Assembly: GCA_963831385.1 (NCBI GenBank)
Contig: CAWHPW010000020.1
Location: 62,001-126,000, forward strand
DNA length: 64,000 nt
Origin: JACVRX01 sp963831385
GTDB taxonomy: Bacteria > Actinomycetota > Actinomycetes > Jiangellales > Jiangellaceae
Direction of reading: 5' to 3'
A program made the translations under genes and the position numbers. Below, in pieces: positions 52,526 through 61,717 of this stretch. The notes below the pieces were generated by a model. It ran no database searches. It was given only the letters and a program-made list of their open reading frames with translations, and was not told where the DNA came from. The first letter of the stretch is position 1; each line of letters opens with the position of its first letter.

Positions 52526-53454
52526 CCGCGCCCGCACAGCGGGTTCCGCCGTTTCCGTTCCTCGTCGGGTGCGGACGATCGGGGACGACACTGTTGCGCG
52601 CCATGTGCGACTCGCACCCCGACCTGACGGTGCCACCGGAGTCGCATTTCGTTGTTCCTCTCGCGGGCAGTTCTGGCCATCCGTTCAACCCAGCTGTTTT
52701 CTTGGACCAGCTGTACGCGCAGGAGCGGTTCCGGCTCTGGGAGCTCGACCGGGCAGAGGTCGAAGCGGCGTTTCGGCGATCGCCCCCGACGGGCTACGCC
52801 GGCGCAGTCCGGGCCGTGTTCGGTGCGTGGGCTGCAACGCAGGGGAAGATCCGCTACGCGGACAAGACGCCGGGTTACGTCCTGCACATTCCGATGCTCG
52901 CTCGGCTGTTTCCAGAGTCGGTGTTCGTGCATCTTGTGCGGGACGGACGCGACGTGGCGTGCTCGTTCCTCGAGCTGGGCTGGGCCGACACCGTCGAAGT
53001 GGCCGCATTGCATTGGCGGTTGCGGGTACTGCGCGGCCGCCACGCTGGGCTTGCCCTACCTTCGCATCGGTATCACGAGCTGCGCTACGAAGATCTCGTC
53101 GCGGATCCGGAGGGTTCGCTTCGGCGCTTGTGTGACGTCATGAGCGTGCCGTTCTCTGCACACATGCTCGCGCACGAGCGGCATGCCGCAGAGGTCGTTC
53201 GAACGACTAGCCACCCCGACTATCACCGTCACCTCGGCGAACCGACCACCGGCGGATTGCGCGACTGGCGGCGCGAACTCGACCCGGACCAGGTCATGCG
53301 CTTCGAGCTCCTGGCCGGCGACCTGCTGCGCGAGTTCGATTACGAAACAGCGGACCGCCGAGCCCCGCTGAACATCCGGCTCTCCGTCCATGCTCGACAG
53401 GCACGGTGGCAGCTGCACCGCATCGTCCAGCGCATCCGCCGTCACAATTCTTGA
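52522..53454 (+). CDS. Sulfotransferase F
   Basis: A 310-residue sulfotransferase of the D/F/H subfamily, with PAPS loop FLVGCGRSGTTLLRAMCDSHP-type (core GCGRSGTTLLRAM), RYADKTPGYVLHIP and 3'-phosphate site FVHLVRDGRDVACSFL. It is coupled to the upstream DUF98-like gene by a 4-base overlap. The C-terminus is basic. The substrate might be the product of that partner, but this is inference. Confidence 0.92.
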   Translation: MTAPAQRVPPFPFLVGCGRSGTTLLRAMCDSHPDLTVPPESHFVVPLAGSSGHPFNPAVFLDQLYAQERFRLWELDRAEVEAAFRRSPPTGYAGAVRAVFGAWAATQGKIRYADKTPGYVLHIPMLARLFPESVFVHLVRDGRDVACSFLELGWADTVEVAALHWRLRVLRGRHAGLALPSHRYHELRYEDLVADPEGSLRRLCDVMSVPFSAHMLAHERHAAEVVRTTSHPDYHRHLGEPTTGGLRDWRRELDPDQVMRFELLAGDLLREFDYETADRRAPLNIRLSVHARQARWQLHRIVQRIRRHNS

Positions 53455-53500
53455 TCAACGTGAGATTACTGCCGCAATAGCGACACCCAATCCCCGCTGA

Positions 53501-54409
53501 TCACCGGCTGCGACTGAGCACCACCGCGCGGCCGGCGTCGAACACGTTGTCACCCAGCATCCGCCAACGCCGTCGGGTCCACCTGGCGAGCGCGCGATAC
53601 GACCGCCACCGCTCGCCCCGCGGCAGCGGAGCCCGGCGGACAGCGCTGGCGTACTCGTAGCCGAGCCGCCAGGTCGGGAACGAGACGAGCCCGGTCTTGG
53701 TGGTGTCGAACCAGCGCAGCAACCCACCCTCGGCCCGGGTCGAGCGGATCGAACGGCCCCAATGCTCGCGATGCAGGAACAGCACCTCCGGCACCTCGAC
53801 GAATGGCCCACGAAGCGCCATCTCGGCCAGATACACCCGGTCTGACGCCGCATAGGGACCGAGCAGACGGGTCTGGAGCATGACCGACCGGCGGGTCACT
53901 CCGAAGACCTCGATGCACCCGCGTTGCAGCCGCAGCCAATCGGCGAATCTCTCATGCGGTGGCGCGTTGGCGGAGGTGAACCGCATCGGACGATTTCGGT
54001 TGTGCTTGACCACGTCGCCCTGTTCGTTGATCTTCACCCGGTACGTGAAGCTGAGCACGGCGTCGGGTCGCTCCTGTAGAGCCTCCATGCAGCGTCCGAG
54101 CGCAGCAGGAAGGAGCATGTCGTCGTGGGCCGCCCACTTGAAGTACGGACTCTCCGTCGACCGCACCAGATGGTTGAAGTTCCACGCGGCACCACGGTTC
54201 GTGGGGTGACGCTCGTAGATCACCCGTGAGTCGCGGGCGGCAATCTCACGACAGATCTCCTCAGTCGCGTCGGTCGAGGCGTTGTCGGAGATTGTCAGAG
54301 TGAAGTCGGCGTACTCCTGGCCAAGGATCGAATCGACGGCTTCCGCGATGAACCGTTCACCGTTGTAAACGGGTAACCCGATGGCGACCGGAGCAACCGG
54401 ACGGCTCAT
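53501..54409 (-). CDS. Glycosyltransferase family 2
   Basis: A 302-residue GT-A enzyme with N-terminal IGLPVYNGERFIAEAVDSIL, the nucleotide-binding TISDNASTDATEEIC and a DxD-equivalent KWAAHDDMLLP. It is the last gene of a six-gene minus-strand run. Its N-terminal motif is classic GT2. Donor and acceptor unknown. It follows a decayed methyltransferase piece. Confidence 0.92.
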   Translation of the reverse strand: MSRPVAPVAIGLPVYNGERFIAEAVDSILGQEYADFTLTISDNASTDATEEICREIAARDSRVIYERHPTNRGAAWNFNHLVRSTESPYFKWAAHDDMLLPAALGRCMEALQERPDAVLSFTYRVKINEQGDVVKHNRNRPMRFTSANAPPHERFADWLRLQRGCIEVFGVTRRSVMLQTRLLGPYAASDRVYLAEMALRGPFVEVPEVLFLHREHWGRSIRSTRAEGGLLRWFDTTKTGLVSFPTWRLGYEYASAVRRAPLPRGERWRSYRALARWTRRRWRMLGDNVFDAGRAVVLSRSR

Positions 54410-54424
54410 CGGGGCACCGCCGTC

Positions 54425-54562
54425 TCAGCGGGCGACCAGCTCGGCGCCGGTTCCCAGGCGGTCGAGTTCACGTCGGATCTCCTCGTAATTCATCGGGTGC
54501 ATGGCGATGACGACATGCGGACGGTACTCCTGCAGGAATGACGGATCCGGCAGAGGCAGCCT
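54425..54562 (-). pseudogene. C-terminal remnant of a C-methyltransferase
   Basis: A 45-codon tail on the minus strand with no start, reading PDPSFLQEYRPHVVIAMHP, then NYEEIRRELDRLGTGAELVA and a stop. This is the typical end of TylCIII-like sugar C-methyltransferases (C-methyltransferase C-terminal domain). The rest of the gene is missing; the deacetylase gene ends right before it. It suggests deletion in this part of the locus. Confidence 0.7.
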
Positions 54563-54576
54563 TCATGATCGAGTGG

Positions 54577-55596
54577 TCACAACTGGCGCGACTCGCCGGG
54601 CGTGTCTGTCACAGTGCGACCATTCGATCGAGGAGTTGTTCGCTCCAGGGACCCGGCAAGATCACCCATGGGCAGGACGTCGAGTCGGCCTGAACTGCGC
54701 AGCCGGGCCGCTTCGGCGCAGACGATCTCCAGCGCGGACAGCGCGCGATCGGGATCCGCCGTGACGTTGTGCGGGTGGAACCACAGGTGGAACAGCGACC
54801 GATGCCGGGCGGCCTGAACCAGCCGGGCCAGCGGGCGCTGGGTCCACACCCGAACGGGCAGCCGACGATGATCGGCCGGCGCGAACAAGAACGTCTGCGG
54901 GATGTCCCACGACCCGCTCGGATGCCTACGAGGGAGTACGGCCGAGCCGCCAATGGGGTATGCCCGGTCCACCAGCCGGAGCGCCCCGCGGACGGCCGAC
55001 CGCCGGCCGGCGAACGGCTCACCCGGCCGGCCCCTGTAACACCGGAACCCGTGCCCGGCCAGCCGGTCGACGTGACCGATGGAGTTGCGCGGAAAGACGA
55101 ACGACCTAAGCGGAACCCCGAACGCTGCAGCGGCTTGCCGGCACGCCTCCAGGTCGGTCACGAAGGCCTCTTCGCTGCATCCCGGGTCACCGGCCATGAC
55201 GTGCGAGAACGAGTGGCAGCCGACCTCCTGCGACACCGGGCAGGCCAGGATCCGCTCGACGATGTCGCGGCCGTAGTAGTGAGGGGCGTCGGTGAGGTTG
55301 CTCTTGGGGTCGATGTCGTACCAGTCCCCGTTCAGCCAGGGATAGTCCGGTCGGACGATCTCGGGGTGCGCACGGCCGTTCGACGATTCGCATCGGTCGA
55401 GGAACAGGTGACCGACGACGGCCCAGGTGGCCGAGATCTCGTAGTGGGCGAACATCGCCAGCATCTGGTCGATGACCTCCCGCTCGGCGCGGTAATCGTG
55501 ACCAGCGGGGTCGCCGCCACGACGGTGGGCCTCTCCCCAGGCAAGCTCGGTGTCGATCGAGATGACGGCCACGCCCCGATCCAGGGTCACGGTCAT
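54577..55596 (-). CDS. Polysaccharide deacetylase family protein
   Basis: A 339-residue NodB/CE4-like protein from ATG 55,596 (ATGA overlap with the GT4 stop). Key features are VISIDTELAWGEAH (metal-binding aspartate), EVGCHSFSHVMAGDPG (His ligands), and the C-terminal LFHLWFHPHNVTADP. The pattern is that of the DUF3473/exosortase-system polysaccharide deacetylase group. It probably modifies the polysaccharide before sulfation. It lies in the minus-strand run from hydrolases to GT2. Confidence 0.87.
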   Translation of the reverse strand: MTVTLDRGVAVISIDTELAWGEAHRRGGDPAGHDYRAEREVIDQMLAMFAHYEISATWAVVGHLFLDRCESSNGRAHPEIVRPDYPWLNGDWYDIDPKSNLTDAPHYYGRDIVERILACPVSQEVGCHSFSHVMAGDPGCSEEAFVTDLEACRQAAAAFGVPLRSFVFPRNSIGHVDRLAGHGFRCYRGRPGEPFAGRRSAVRGALRLVDRAYPIGGSAVLPRRHPSGSWDIPQTFLFAPADHRRLPVRVWTQRPLARLVQAARHRSLFHLWFHPHNVTADPDRALSALEIVCAEAARLRSSGRLDVLPMGDLAGSLERTTPRSNGRTVTDTPGESRQL

Positions 55597-56810
55597 CGGC
55601 GTACCCGGACTGCCGACTGGCGACGAGCCCGCTGCTCCAGCAGGTTGCCGAGATCTCGAGCGACGGTGGCCAGGTCGAACCGTCGAGCCCACTGCTGACC
55701 GGCTGCAATCTCCGTCGACCGGTCGGGCGATCCGAGAGCGGCTAGCAGCGACCCGGCTAGCCCGTCCATTGAACCCGCCGGCGCGAGCCGGGCAACCCGG
55801 CCGCCGTCGGTCAACTCGGCCACCGGCGGGATGTCGAAGGCGACCACCGGCGTGCCGAGCGCCAATGCCTCCAGCACAACGCCCGGCGAGCCTTCGGATA
55901 CCGAGCTCAGCACGAATACGTCCGCTACGGCCATCAATGCTCGGGCGTCGGCCCGAAAGCCCAGCAGGTGCGCTGCCGCTCCGACGCCGAGCCGGTCGAT
56001 GGCCTCCTGCACGGCCGGTTCGGCGGATCCGGGCGCCCCGGCTATCGCCAGCTGGGCCCGGGGGTGCGCGGTCTGGACCCGTGCGAACGCCTCGACGAGC
56101 AGGTGCTGAGCCTTCTCCGGCACCAGCCGAGCCACGTTGACGATCAACGGACCGTCGGCCGGCAGACCGAAATCCGTCCGGCTGGACGACACCATGGTTC
56201 CGTCCACATCGATGCCGCGAGGAACGACGCTGATGCGGTCGAGGGGGACGTCGAACAGAGCGCTGTTGGTCTGCCGGGCGTACTCGCCCACGGCGCGATA
56301 ATGGACGTCAGCGCCGCGGCCCGCCTGCCGGGCGATCGCCTGCATCACCCGTCCACGCCAGCTCGCTACCCCTGGCTGCAGGGCTCGCTGCAACTCCAGG
56401 TCGCCGGTCCGATTGAACGACGACAGCACAGGGAGATCCAGTGAGCGGCTCGCTAGTTGACCGACCAGATTGCCGGTGAACAGGCTGGTGTGGACGACGT
56501 CGGGTCGCCAGTCCCGCAGCACGGAACGAAGCCGGACAGCGGCGAGCGCCCAGCTTCGACCGGCGTGTCGGGCCTGGAAACCCAACCCGACGACGGGGAC
56601 ACCGGCCGCCTCCAGCCGACCCTGCAGGAAGTCCCGCTCGAACAGCCGGACCACCAGGTGGTCGAACCGGTCACCAATGGCCACGATCTCCTCGACCAGC
56701 CGGTTCTCGGCGCCGCCGGAACCGGCGAGTGAGTCGACGACGTGAGCGACTCGAATCTTGGCCGGCTGTGTCGCGGGCGGAGGAACCGGCCCGGTTTCCG
56801 AGGGGGTCAT
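55593..56810 (-). CDS. Glycosyltransferase family 4
   Basis: A 405-residue GT-B enzyme from ATG 56,810. Motifs include VAHVVDSLAGSGGAENRLVEEI, DVVHTSLFTGNLVGQ, VVPRGIDVDGT, LIVNVARLVPEKAQHLLVEAF and SSVSEGSPGVVLEALALGTPVVA. Its position downstream of two hydrolase genes and before a deacetylase gene, all overlapping by 4-8 bases, shows a coupled operon. Sugar specificity cannot be told. Confidence 0.92.
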   Translation of the reverse strand: MTPSETGPVPPPATQPAKIRVAHVVDSLAGSGGAENRLVEEIVAIGDRFDHLVVRLFERDFLQGRLEAAGVPVVGLGFQARHAGRSWALAAVRLRSVLRDWRPDVVHTSLFTGNLVGQLASRSLDLPVLSSFNRTGDLELQRALQPGVASWRGRVMQAIARQAGRGADVHYRAVGEYARQTNSALFDVPLDRISVVPRGIDVDGTMVSSSRTDFGLPADGPLIVNVARLVPEKAQHLLVEAFARVQTAHPRAQLAIAGAPGSAEPAVQEAIDRLGVGAAAHLLGFRADARALMAVADVFVLSSVSEGSPGVVLEALALGTPVVAFDIPPVAELTDGGRVARLAPAGSMDGLAGSLLAALGSPDRSTEIAAGQQWARRFDLATVARDLGNLLEQRARRQSAVRVRR

Positions 56811-57730
56811 CGAGGTCCGTCGACCTCGACGGGCTGTGACAAGGTCTCGCGGGCCCACAGTTCCACCGCCGCTAGGGCAGCCTCCTGAGTCGGCACACTG
56901 GTGAATCCGTGTACTCGACCGGGCACCGTGACGACACGCACCTGAGTACCCACCGACGCCAACAGCTGACGTAGCCGGGTGCTGCTCACTGTTTCGAAGT
57001 CGCGCCCGTAGCTGTCCTCGTCGCCGTAGACGAACAGCACCGGTACCCCGTCGGCCACCACCTGCTCGAGCTGGCGCACGAACCGGCGACTGAGCCACTC
57101 CGGGCCCTCGTCCGACCCGCCGCGGACCCGACGGCCGGCGAGGTCGAGGAAGGCCTGGCTGGTGCGGCCGAGCGCCTGCCGGTGTGCGCGGCTGCGCAGC
57201 ACCCGCCGCAGATGGGCAGGTGAGATCCGGTGGGCGAAGTGCGAGAGCGGACGACGGTCAAGCCGCCGGGCCACCTCGAAATCGTGGACAGGGGGTACCA
57301 ACAGAACGAGACCGGCAACTCCGTGGTGCCTTGCCGCGTACGCCAGCGCCGTGCGCGCTCCGAAGCAGTTGCCGACCAGGACCGGCTGGAGGCCCTGATC
57401 TGCCAGCCAGTCCGCGACGGCCTTGGTGTCGTCGACATAAGGGCGGTCGAGCCGGACGACCTCGTCGGGAGTGCCACCGCTCTCGGCAATGCCGTGATAA
57501 CTGAACCGGAGCGCATGGAAGCCGAGCCCGGCGAGCCGGCGGGCAAGTTCTACTTGGTTTCGGCGCGGACCCGACGACGGCCGCCAGCCGCCGCCACGAA
57601 GCATGACGAGCACCAGCCCGTTCGGCGGAACCGTCGGGCGGGTCATCACGGCAAGCAAGTCGCCTTCGGGTGCATGGACGAAGACCGGATACTCGTCGGC
57701 GGCCGTTGCGCGCATCGCCGGCTCACTCAT
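56807..57730 (-). CDS. Alpha/beta hydrolase, exosortase-associated hydrolase-like
   Basis: A 307-residue alpha/beta hydrolase from ATG 57,730 (GTG 57,742 in frame). The core LRGGGWRPSSGPRRNQVELARRL and FSYHGIAESGGT, the nucleophile-elbow-like NCFGARTALAYA, and VPGRVHGF near the C-terminus are visible. Cys in the elbow (GNCFGA) rather than Ser is notable. It resembles hydrolase 1 of exosortase A systems. The substrate may be a glycan or a lipid. It overlaps gene 57,723-58,628 by 8 bases. Confidence 0.8.
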   Translation of the reverse strand: MSEPAMRATAADEYPVFVHAPEGDLLAVMTRPTVPPNGLVLVMLRGGGWRPSSGPRRNQVELARRLAGLGFHALRFSYHGIAESGGTPDEVVRLDRPYVDDTKAVADWLADQGLQPVLVGNCFGARTALAYAARHHGVAGLVLLVPPVHDFEVARRLDRRPLSHFAHRISPAHLRRVLRSRAHRQALGRTSQAFLDLAGRRVRGGSDEGPEWLSRRFVRQLEQVVADGVPVLFVYGDEDSYGRDFETVSSTRLRQLLASVGTQVRVVTVPGRVHGFTSVPTQEAALAAVELWARETLSQPVEVDGPR

Positions 57731-58628
57731 CCGCACCACCACGAGTGAGCAACCAATCGGCCGTGACGTCGAGGACGGCGCCGATCGGTGTCAGCCGGTC
57801 GTGCACGAACCACCAGGTCTCCTCCGACGGACAGCATGCCGCAGTCACGTCCAGCCCCGCCTTCGTCCACCGGTCCACGACCTCCCGATACGGCCGCCGC
57901 AACTCCGTCGATGAGTCGAGCTGGACCAGCAGCACGCGCCGCGGGTCTTCACCCAGCTGCGATGCCAGATCATGTCGTGCCGATGTCTCGAACAGTTCCC
58001 GGCCGACAGCCACGCCGAGTATGTCGACGTAGCCGTTGGCGGACAGCTCGGTCGACGGATCCTCGGGGCCCGCCGTCCCGCGCTTGAGGTGATAGACCGA
58101 CCGAGCCCGCAGCCCGTCGCGGAAGAACCGGCTGGGCGACAACACCGGCTCCCACAGTGCGATCGGCGCACCGGGGAGTACCCGACCGGCCGCGGCAGCG
58201 ACCAACGCGCTGAACCGGGTGCCGAGGATTGCGATGTCGTCGACTTCGCTGGCCTGCTGCAAGCGTTCGATCGCTCGCGCCGCGTCGGACACCATCGAGG
58301 CGAACGTCAGATCCGACCTGCTGCCGTCGCTGTGTCCGCTGCCGCGAGGGTGGAAGCGCTGGACGGCGATGCCAGCAGCCGCGAGCCGGCGGCTGAGCCG
58401 GACCTCCCGGACGTAGTTGGCACCGAAGTCCGACAGGATCGGCGAGCAGACGACCAGCCCACGCGTGACAGGGCCGGTCGGTAGGTGCCGGCACCCGAAA
58501 AGCCGGGTGTCGTCACCGAAGAACTCGACCTCCTCGCGGACACCGGAGTCCTCGTCGACCCGTACTGCCAGCGCGGGCCGGCGCTGTGCCGGCCCGCTCA
58601 CCTCAGCCTGCTGCTCGGGCAATCTCAC
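57723..58628 (-). CDS. Alpha/beta hydrolase, exosortase-associated hydrolase-like
   Basis: A 301-residue hydrolase whose first about 30 residues are low-complexity (GTG 58,628). The fold shows LVVCSPILSDFGANYVREV, FHPRGSGHSDGSRSDL, and an elbow-like ILGTRFSALVAAAAG. The Ser-based nucleophile elbow is not canonical (GTRFSA). It resembles hydrolase 2 of exosortase A systems. It is first in the minus-strand run and divergent from sulfotransferase G across about 30 bases. No exosortase gene is in the window. Confidence 0.78.
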   Translation of the reverse strand: MRLPEQQAEVSGPAQRRPALAVRVDEDSGVREEVEFFGDDTRLFGCRHLPTGPVTRGLVVCSPILSDFGANYVREVRLSRRLAAAGIAVQRFHPRGSGHSDGSRSDLTFASMVSDAARAIERLQQASEVDDIAILGTRFSALVAAAAGRVLPGAPIALWEPVLSPSRFFRDGLRARSVYHLKRGTAGPEDPSTELSANGYVDILGVAVGRELFETSARHDLASQLGEDPRRVLLVQLDSSTELRRPYREVVDRWTKAGLDVTAACCPSEETWWFVHDRLTPIGAVLDVTADWLLTRGGADE

Positions 58629-58657
58629 CCCACCCCCATGGCGTATCTTGCGCGTTC

Positions 58658-59533
58658 ATGGGGGCCCTCGTGAAGGCGGCGAACCGTCGAATTGCTGGCC
58701 GGCTGTCGCCTCGATCCCGTCGACGGCTCGCCAGATTGCTGCCGCACAGCGCGTTCGACTGGCTTCGGCGACGCCGCACCGACGTGTTCTTGGTGTCCTT
58801 CCCCAAGTGCGGCCGGACCTGGCTGCGGGTCATGATCGGCCGCGCCTTTCAGTGTCATTTCGGTCTCCCCGACGACGTCAACCTCGTCGAATTGCATCGG
58901 CTGGCAGATCTCGACCCCCGCGTTCCCTGCGTGTTCGCCACCCACGACGACGATGCCCAATGGAAGGCGCCGGACCAGGTTACGCAAAGCAAGGAGCGCT
59001 TTCGGGACTCCCGGGTACTCCTTCTGGTCCGCGATCCGCGGGACGTCATCGTCTCGCTGTACTACCAGAAGCGGGACCGGCGGCGCGGGTACTCGGGGAG
59101 CTTGGCTGAGTTCGTGGATGACGCGCTCGGTGGGTTCGAGTCGCTGCTGCGGTTCTACGACGCCTGGGCGGGGAATCTGGACGTGCCGGCCGCTGTGCAG
59201 GTTGTCCGGTACGAGGACCTGCACGAGAAACCGGAGGCTGAGTTGCGTCGAGTGCTGGCCTTCGTCGGTGTTCCTGATGTGGCCGCCGCAACCGTCGCCG
59301 ATGCCGTCGCGTTCGGGTCCTTCGAGAACATGCGCCGGCTCGAGGAGGCCGATGCCTTCGCCAGCGAGAAGCTGCGTCCTGGACGCGTCGGGGAGTACGA
59401 CTCGTACAAGACCCGCCGCGGCCAGGTAGGCGGCTACCGCGACGAGTTGACCGAGGCGCAGATCGGTCACTTGAACCAGCTGATGTCGGCCTCCGACGTC
59501 GCCCGCTTCGGTTACGTGGTGAGTGCGCCGTGA
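58658..59533 (+). CDS. Sulfotransferase G, Sulfotransfer_1 type
   Basis: A 291-residue sulfotransferase from ATG 58,658. Its PAPS loop VFLVSFPKCGRTWLRVMI and 3'-phosphate motif LLLVRDPRDVIVSLYYQ, plus the C-terminal KLRPGRVGEYDSYKTRRG, match the cytosolic Sulfotransfer_1 type seen in enzymes acting on small lipids, sterols or sugars. This is a different subtype from genes A-F and H. It overlaps gene H by 4 bases, so the two are co-translated. Acceptor unknown. Confidence 0.92.
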   Translation: MGALVKAANRRIAGRLSPRSRRRLARLLPHSAFDWLRRRRTDVFLVSFPKCGRTWLRVMIGRAFQCHFGLPDDVNLVELHRLADLDPRVPCVFATHDDDAQWKAPDQVTQSKERFRDSRVLLLVRDPRDVIVSLYYQKRDRRRGYSGSLAEFVDDALGGFESLLRFYDAWAGNLDVPAAVQVVRYEDLHEKPEAELRRVLAFVGVPDVAAATVADAVAFGSFENMRRLEEADAFASEKLRPGRVGEYDSYKTRRGQVGGYRDELTEAQIGHLNQLMSASDVARFGYVVSAP

Positions 59534-60483
59534 ACGGCCCGCCTCCGTTCGTGTTCGTCGTCGGCTGCGGTCGGTCGGGCACCACCGTCTTGCGGACCGT
59601 GCTCGACTCGCACCCGGACCTGGCCGTCTCCCACGAGGGCCGGTTCGTCTACCCGTTGAGCCGGCACCGGGATCGCTACCAACGGCCGGAAGGGTTCGCC
59701 GTGGATCGCTTCGCGGCGGACCTGCTCGCCGATCGGGCGGTGCGCACCAATCTTGGCTTCGACGAAACCGAGGTTTCGACGGCCCTTGGCGGGCCGCCGA
59801 TCAAGGACTACTCGGACGCCGTTCGTCGGATCTTCGCGTACTACGCCGGGCGAGCCGGGAAAGGCAGGTACGGCGACAAGATGCCGGCCTACGTTCTGCA
59901 CATGCCGGCGCTTGCGGCCTTGTTCCCGGAGGCTCGGTTCGTGCACATCATCCGTGACGGGCGTGACGTGGCGTTGTCGTCGATGGCGATCAAAGGCAAC
60001 CGGCTCGATGCACTGGCGCTGGCCGTGAACTGGAAGGCGCGGGTCGAAGCCGGCCGGTCCGACGGAGGGGTGCTAGGCCCTGCCCGCTACCACGAGATCA
60101 GGTATGAATCGCTCATCGCCGAGCCGGAGGCTTCGGTGACCACGCTGTGTGGGTTTCTGGAGCTCGACTTCGACCCGGCGATGCTCCGGTTCTCCGAGCA
60201 CCGCGCCGGTGTCCCCGACAAGGTGCTGGTCAATCCGCGCCATTCCCGCCTGGCCGAGCCGTTGTCTCCGGGAGCACGCTCGTGGCGCACGCATATGCAT
60301 CGCCGGGACCTCGAGGTCTTCGAAGCCGCCGCAGGTGCCCTGCTGAGCGAACTCGGTTACGAACGCGCAGTATCGCAGCCTCCGCTGCGGGCGCGTGCAG
60401 AGGCGGCCTGGGGTCTCGTCCGCCACCAGCTCCAACGGGCTCGAGCCCGCCTGCCGGGCAGACTCCGGCGAATCACCCGCTGA
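59530..60483 (+). CDS. Sulfotransferase H
   Basis: A 317-residue sulfotransferase of the D/F/H subfamily, starting GTG 59,530. The PAPS loop is VVGCGRSGTTVLRTVLDSHP, KMPAYVLHMP follows, and the 3'-phosphate site is FVHIIRDGRDVALSSM. The C-terminus is arginine-rich. Its stop lies in a palindromic element. It is coupled to sulfotransferase G. Confidence 0.92.
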   Translation: MNGPPPFVFVVGCGRSGTTVLRTVLDSHPDLAVSHEGRFVYPLSRHRDRYQRPEGFAVDRFAADLLADRAVRTNLGFDETEVSTALGGPPIKDYSDAVRRIFAYYAGRAGKGRYGDKMPAYVLHMPALAALFPEARFVHIIRDGRDVALSSMAIKGNRLDALALAVNWKARVEAGRSDGGVLGPARYHEIRYESLIAEPEASVTTLCGFLELDFDPAMLRFSEHRAGVPDKVLVNPRHSRLAEPLSPGARSWRTHMHRRDLEVFEAAAGALLSELGYERAVSQPPLRARAEAAWGLVRHQLQRARARLPGRLRRITR

Positions 60484-60584
60484 TCACGTTGGTGATCGCG
60501 CGGTCCTGTTCCTGGTGGTGGCTGTCGGGTCGCTTTTCGCCATCTTCTGACCGGGGGACCGTCACTGGGCAGGTGAACGTGATC
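60482..60584. repeat. Inverted-repeat element between convergent genes
   Basis: Arms GATCACGTT (60,482-60,490) and AACGTGATC (60,576-60,584) flank about 85 bases. The right arm extended (GATCACGTTCACC on the minus strand) matches the 10,038-10,128 element at 12 of 13 bases. An internal frame on the plus strand ends in AVLFLVVAVGSLFAIF and a stop, which may be part of the element. It could act as terminator here, since the neighbours converge. Confidence 0.5.
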
Positions 60585-60592
60585 GACGGGCG

Positions 60593-61717
60593 TCAGCCGC
60601 GCCGAGCGGGCACGCCGTAGAGCGCGAGCATCTGGCGGCGAACGGTGTCGGGGGCGTACGCCGCGGCTCGCTTCCGGCCCGCCGCGCCGAGCCGGGCGCG
60701 CAAGTCGGGGTCAGATACCAGCCGAGTGACGGCCTTCGCGCACTCCGCGACGTCACCGCGGGTGAACACCAACCCGGCCTCGTCGTCGCCCAGCAGGTCC
60801 CGGATGGGCTCGAGGTCGCTGCCGACGACGGGGATCCCGTTCAACATGGCCTCTGCCGCAACCCGGCAGAACGAGTCCCACAAAGACGGGCACACCACGA
60901 TGTCGCAGCGGGCATAGGCCTCGCGCACGTCGGTGAACTTGCCCTCGATCGACACCGTCCCGCCGGACGCCAGCTCGCGCAGGCGAGCCCAGGTCTCAGC
61001 CAGGTCGTCGTCGGTCGGCCGGGAGAACACCAGCCAGTGCACGGGCAGCTCAGATCCCACGGCTTCGACGACGTCGGGCAGGAACTGGAAGCCCTTGTAC
61101 TGCCGTGGTGCGCCGAGGTAGGCGACGTTGACCTGCCCGGTATCTTCGACCGCTCGAGCGACGAGTAGGTCGGCGGGATCGATCGGGTTGGGCACGATCT
61201 CGACGTCCGCGGACCGGACCAAGCTGGCGCCCGCGACCAGGTCCCGGGAAAGCGCTGACACGGCGGCCCACCGGACGTCGGTGAGCGGTAACAACAGCCG
61301 CCACAGCCAGCCGAAGATCCGAACCGACGGCGGCAGCCGGAAGTTGTGCACCCAGACCACCAGCCGCATCCGGCTGAGCAGCGCGGCCGGTAGGCACAGG
61401 CTGAGCTCCTTGAGGCCGTTGGCATGAATTGCGGCGAGCTCGCGACGATGCCGCACGGCATGGGCCGCGATCCGGATCGCCGACCAAGCCCGCCGTGGCG
61501 CCCGCGGGCGCAGGCTGTTGATCAACGGCAGATGACGCTCGGCGGCATGAAGGTCGGCGACGAGCGAGACGAACCGGCCGGCCGCGGGGCCGACCAGGAT
61601 CCGCTCGACGTCACCGTCGACGGCCGTCAGCAGGTTGGCGAGCGAGCGGGTCGAGCCACCGACACCCGTTGGGACGCTGACGAACAGCACCGAGCGGCCG
61701 GGCGACGAAGTCGTCAC
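60593..61717 (-). CDS. Glycosyltransferase family 4
   Basis: A 374-residue GT-B enzyme from GTG 61,717 (overlapping the Wzt stop by 4 bases). Motifs are LFVSVPTGVGGSTRSLANLL, VPNPIDPADL, VAYLGAPRQYKGFQF, CPSLWDSFCRVAAEAMLNGIPVV and GLVFTRGD. It is the last gene of the exporter operon, so it may finish the polysaccharide or add a terminal sugar recognised by the transporter. Confidence 0.92.
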   Translation of the reverse strand: MTTSSPGRSVLFVSVPTGVGGSTRSLANLLTAVDGDVERILVGPAAGRFVSLVADLHAAERHLPLINSLRPRAPRRAWSAIRIAAHAVRHRRELAAIHANGLKELSLCLPAALLSRMRLVVWVHNFRLPPSVRIFGWLWRLLLPLTDVRWAAVSALSRDLVAGASLVRSADVEIVPNPIDPADLLVARAVEDTGQVNVAYLGAPRQYKGFQFLPDVVEAVGSELPVHWLVFSRPTDDDLAETWARLRELASGGTVSIEGKFTDVREAYARCDIVVCPSLWDSFCRVAAEAMLNGIPVVGSDLEPIRDLLGDDEAGLVFTRGDVAECAKAVTRLVSDPDLRARLGAAGRKRAAAYAPDTVRRQMLALYGVPARRG

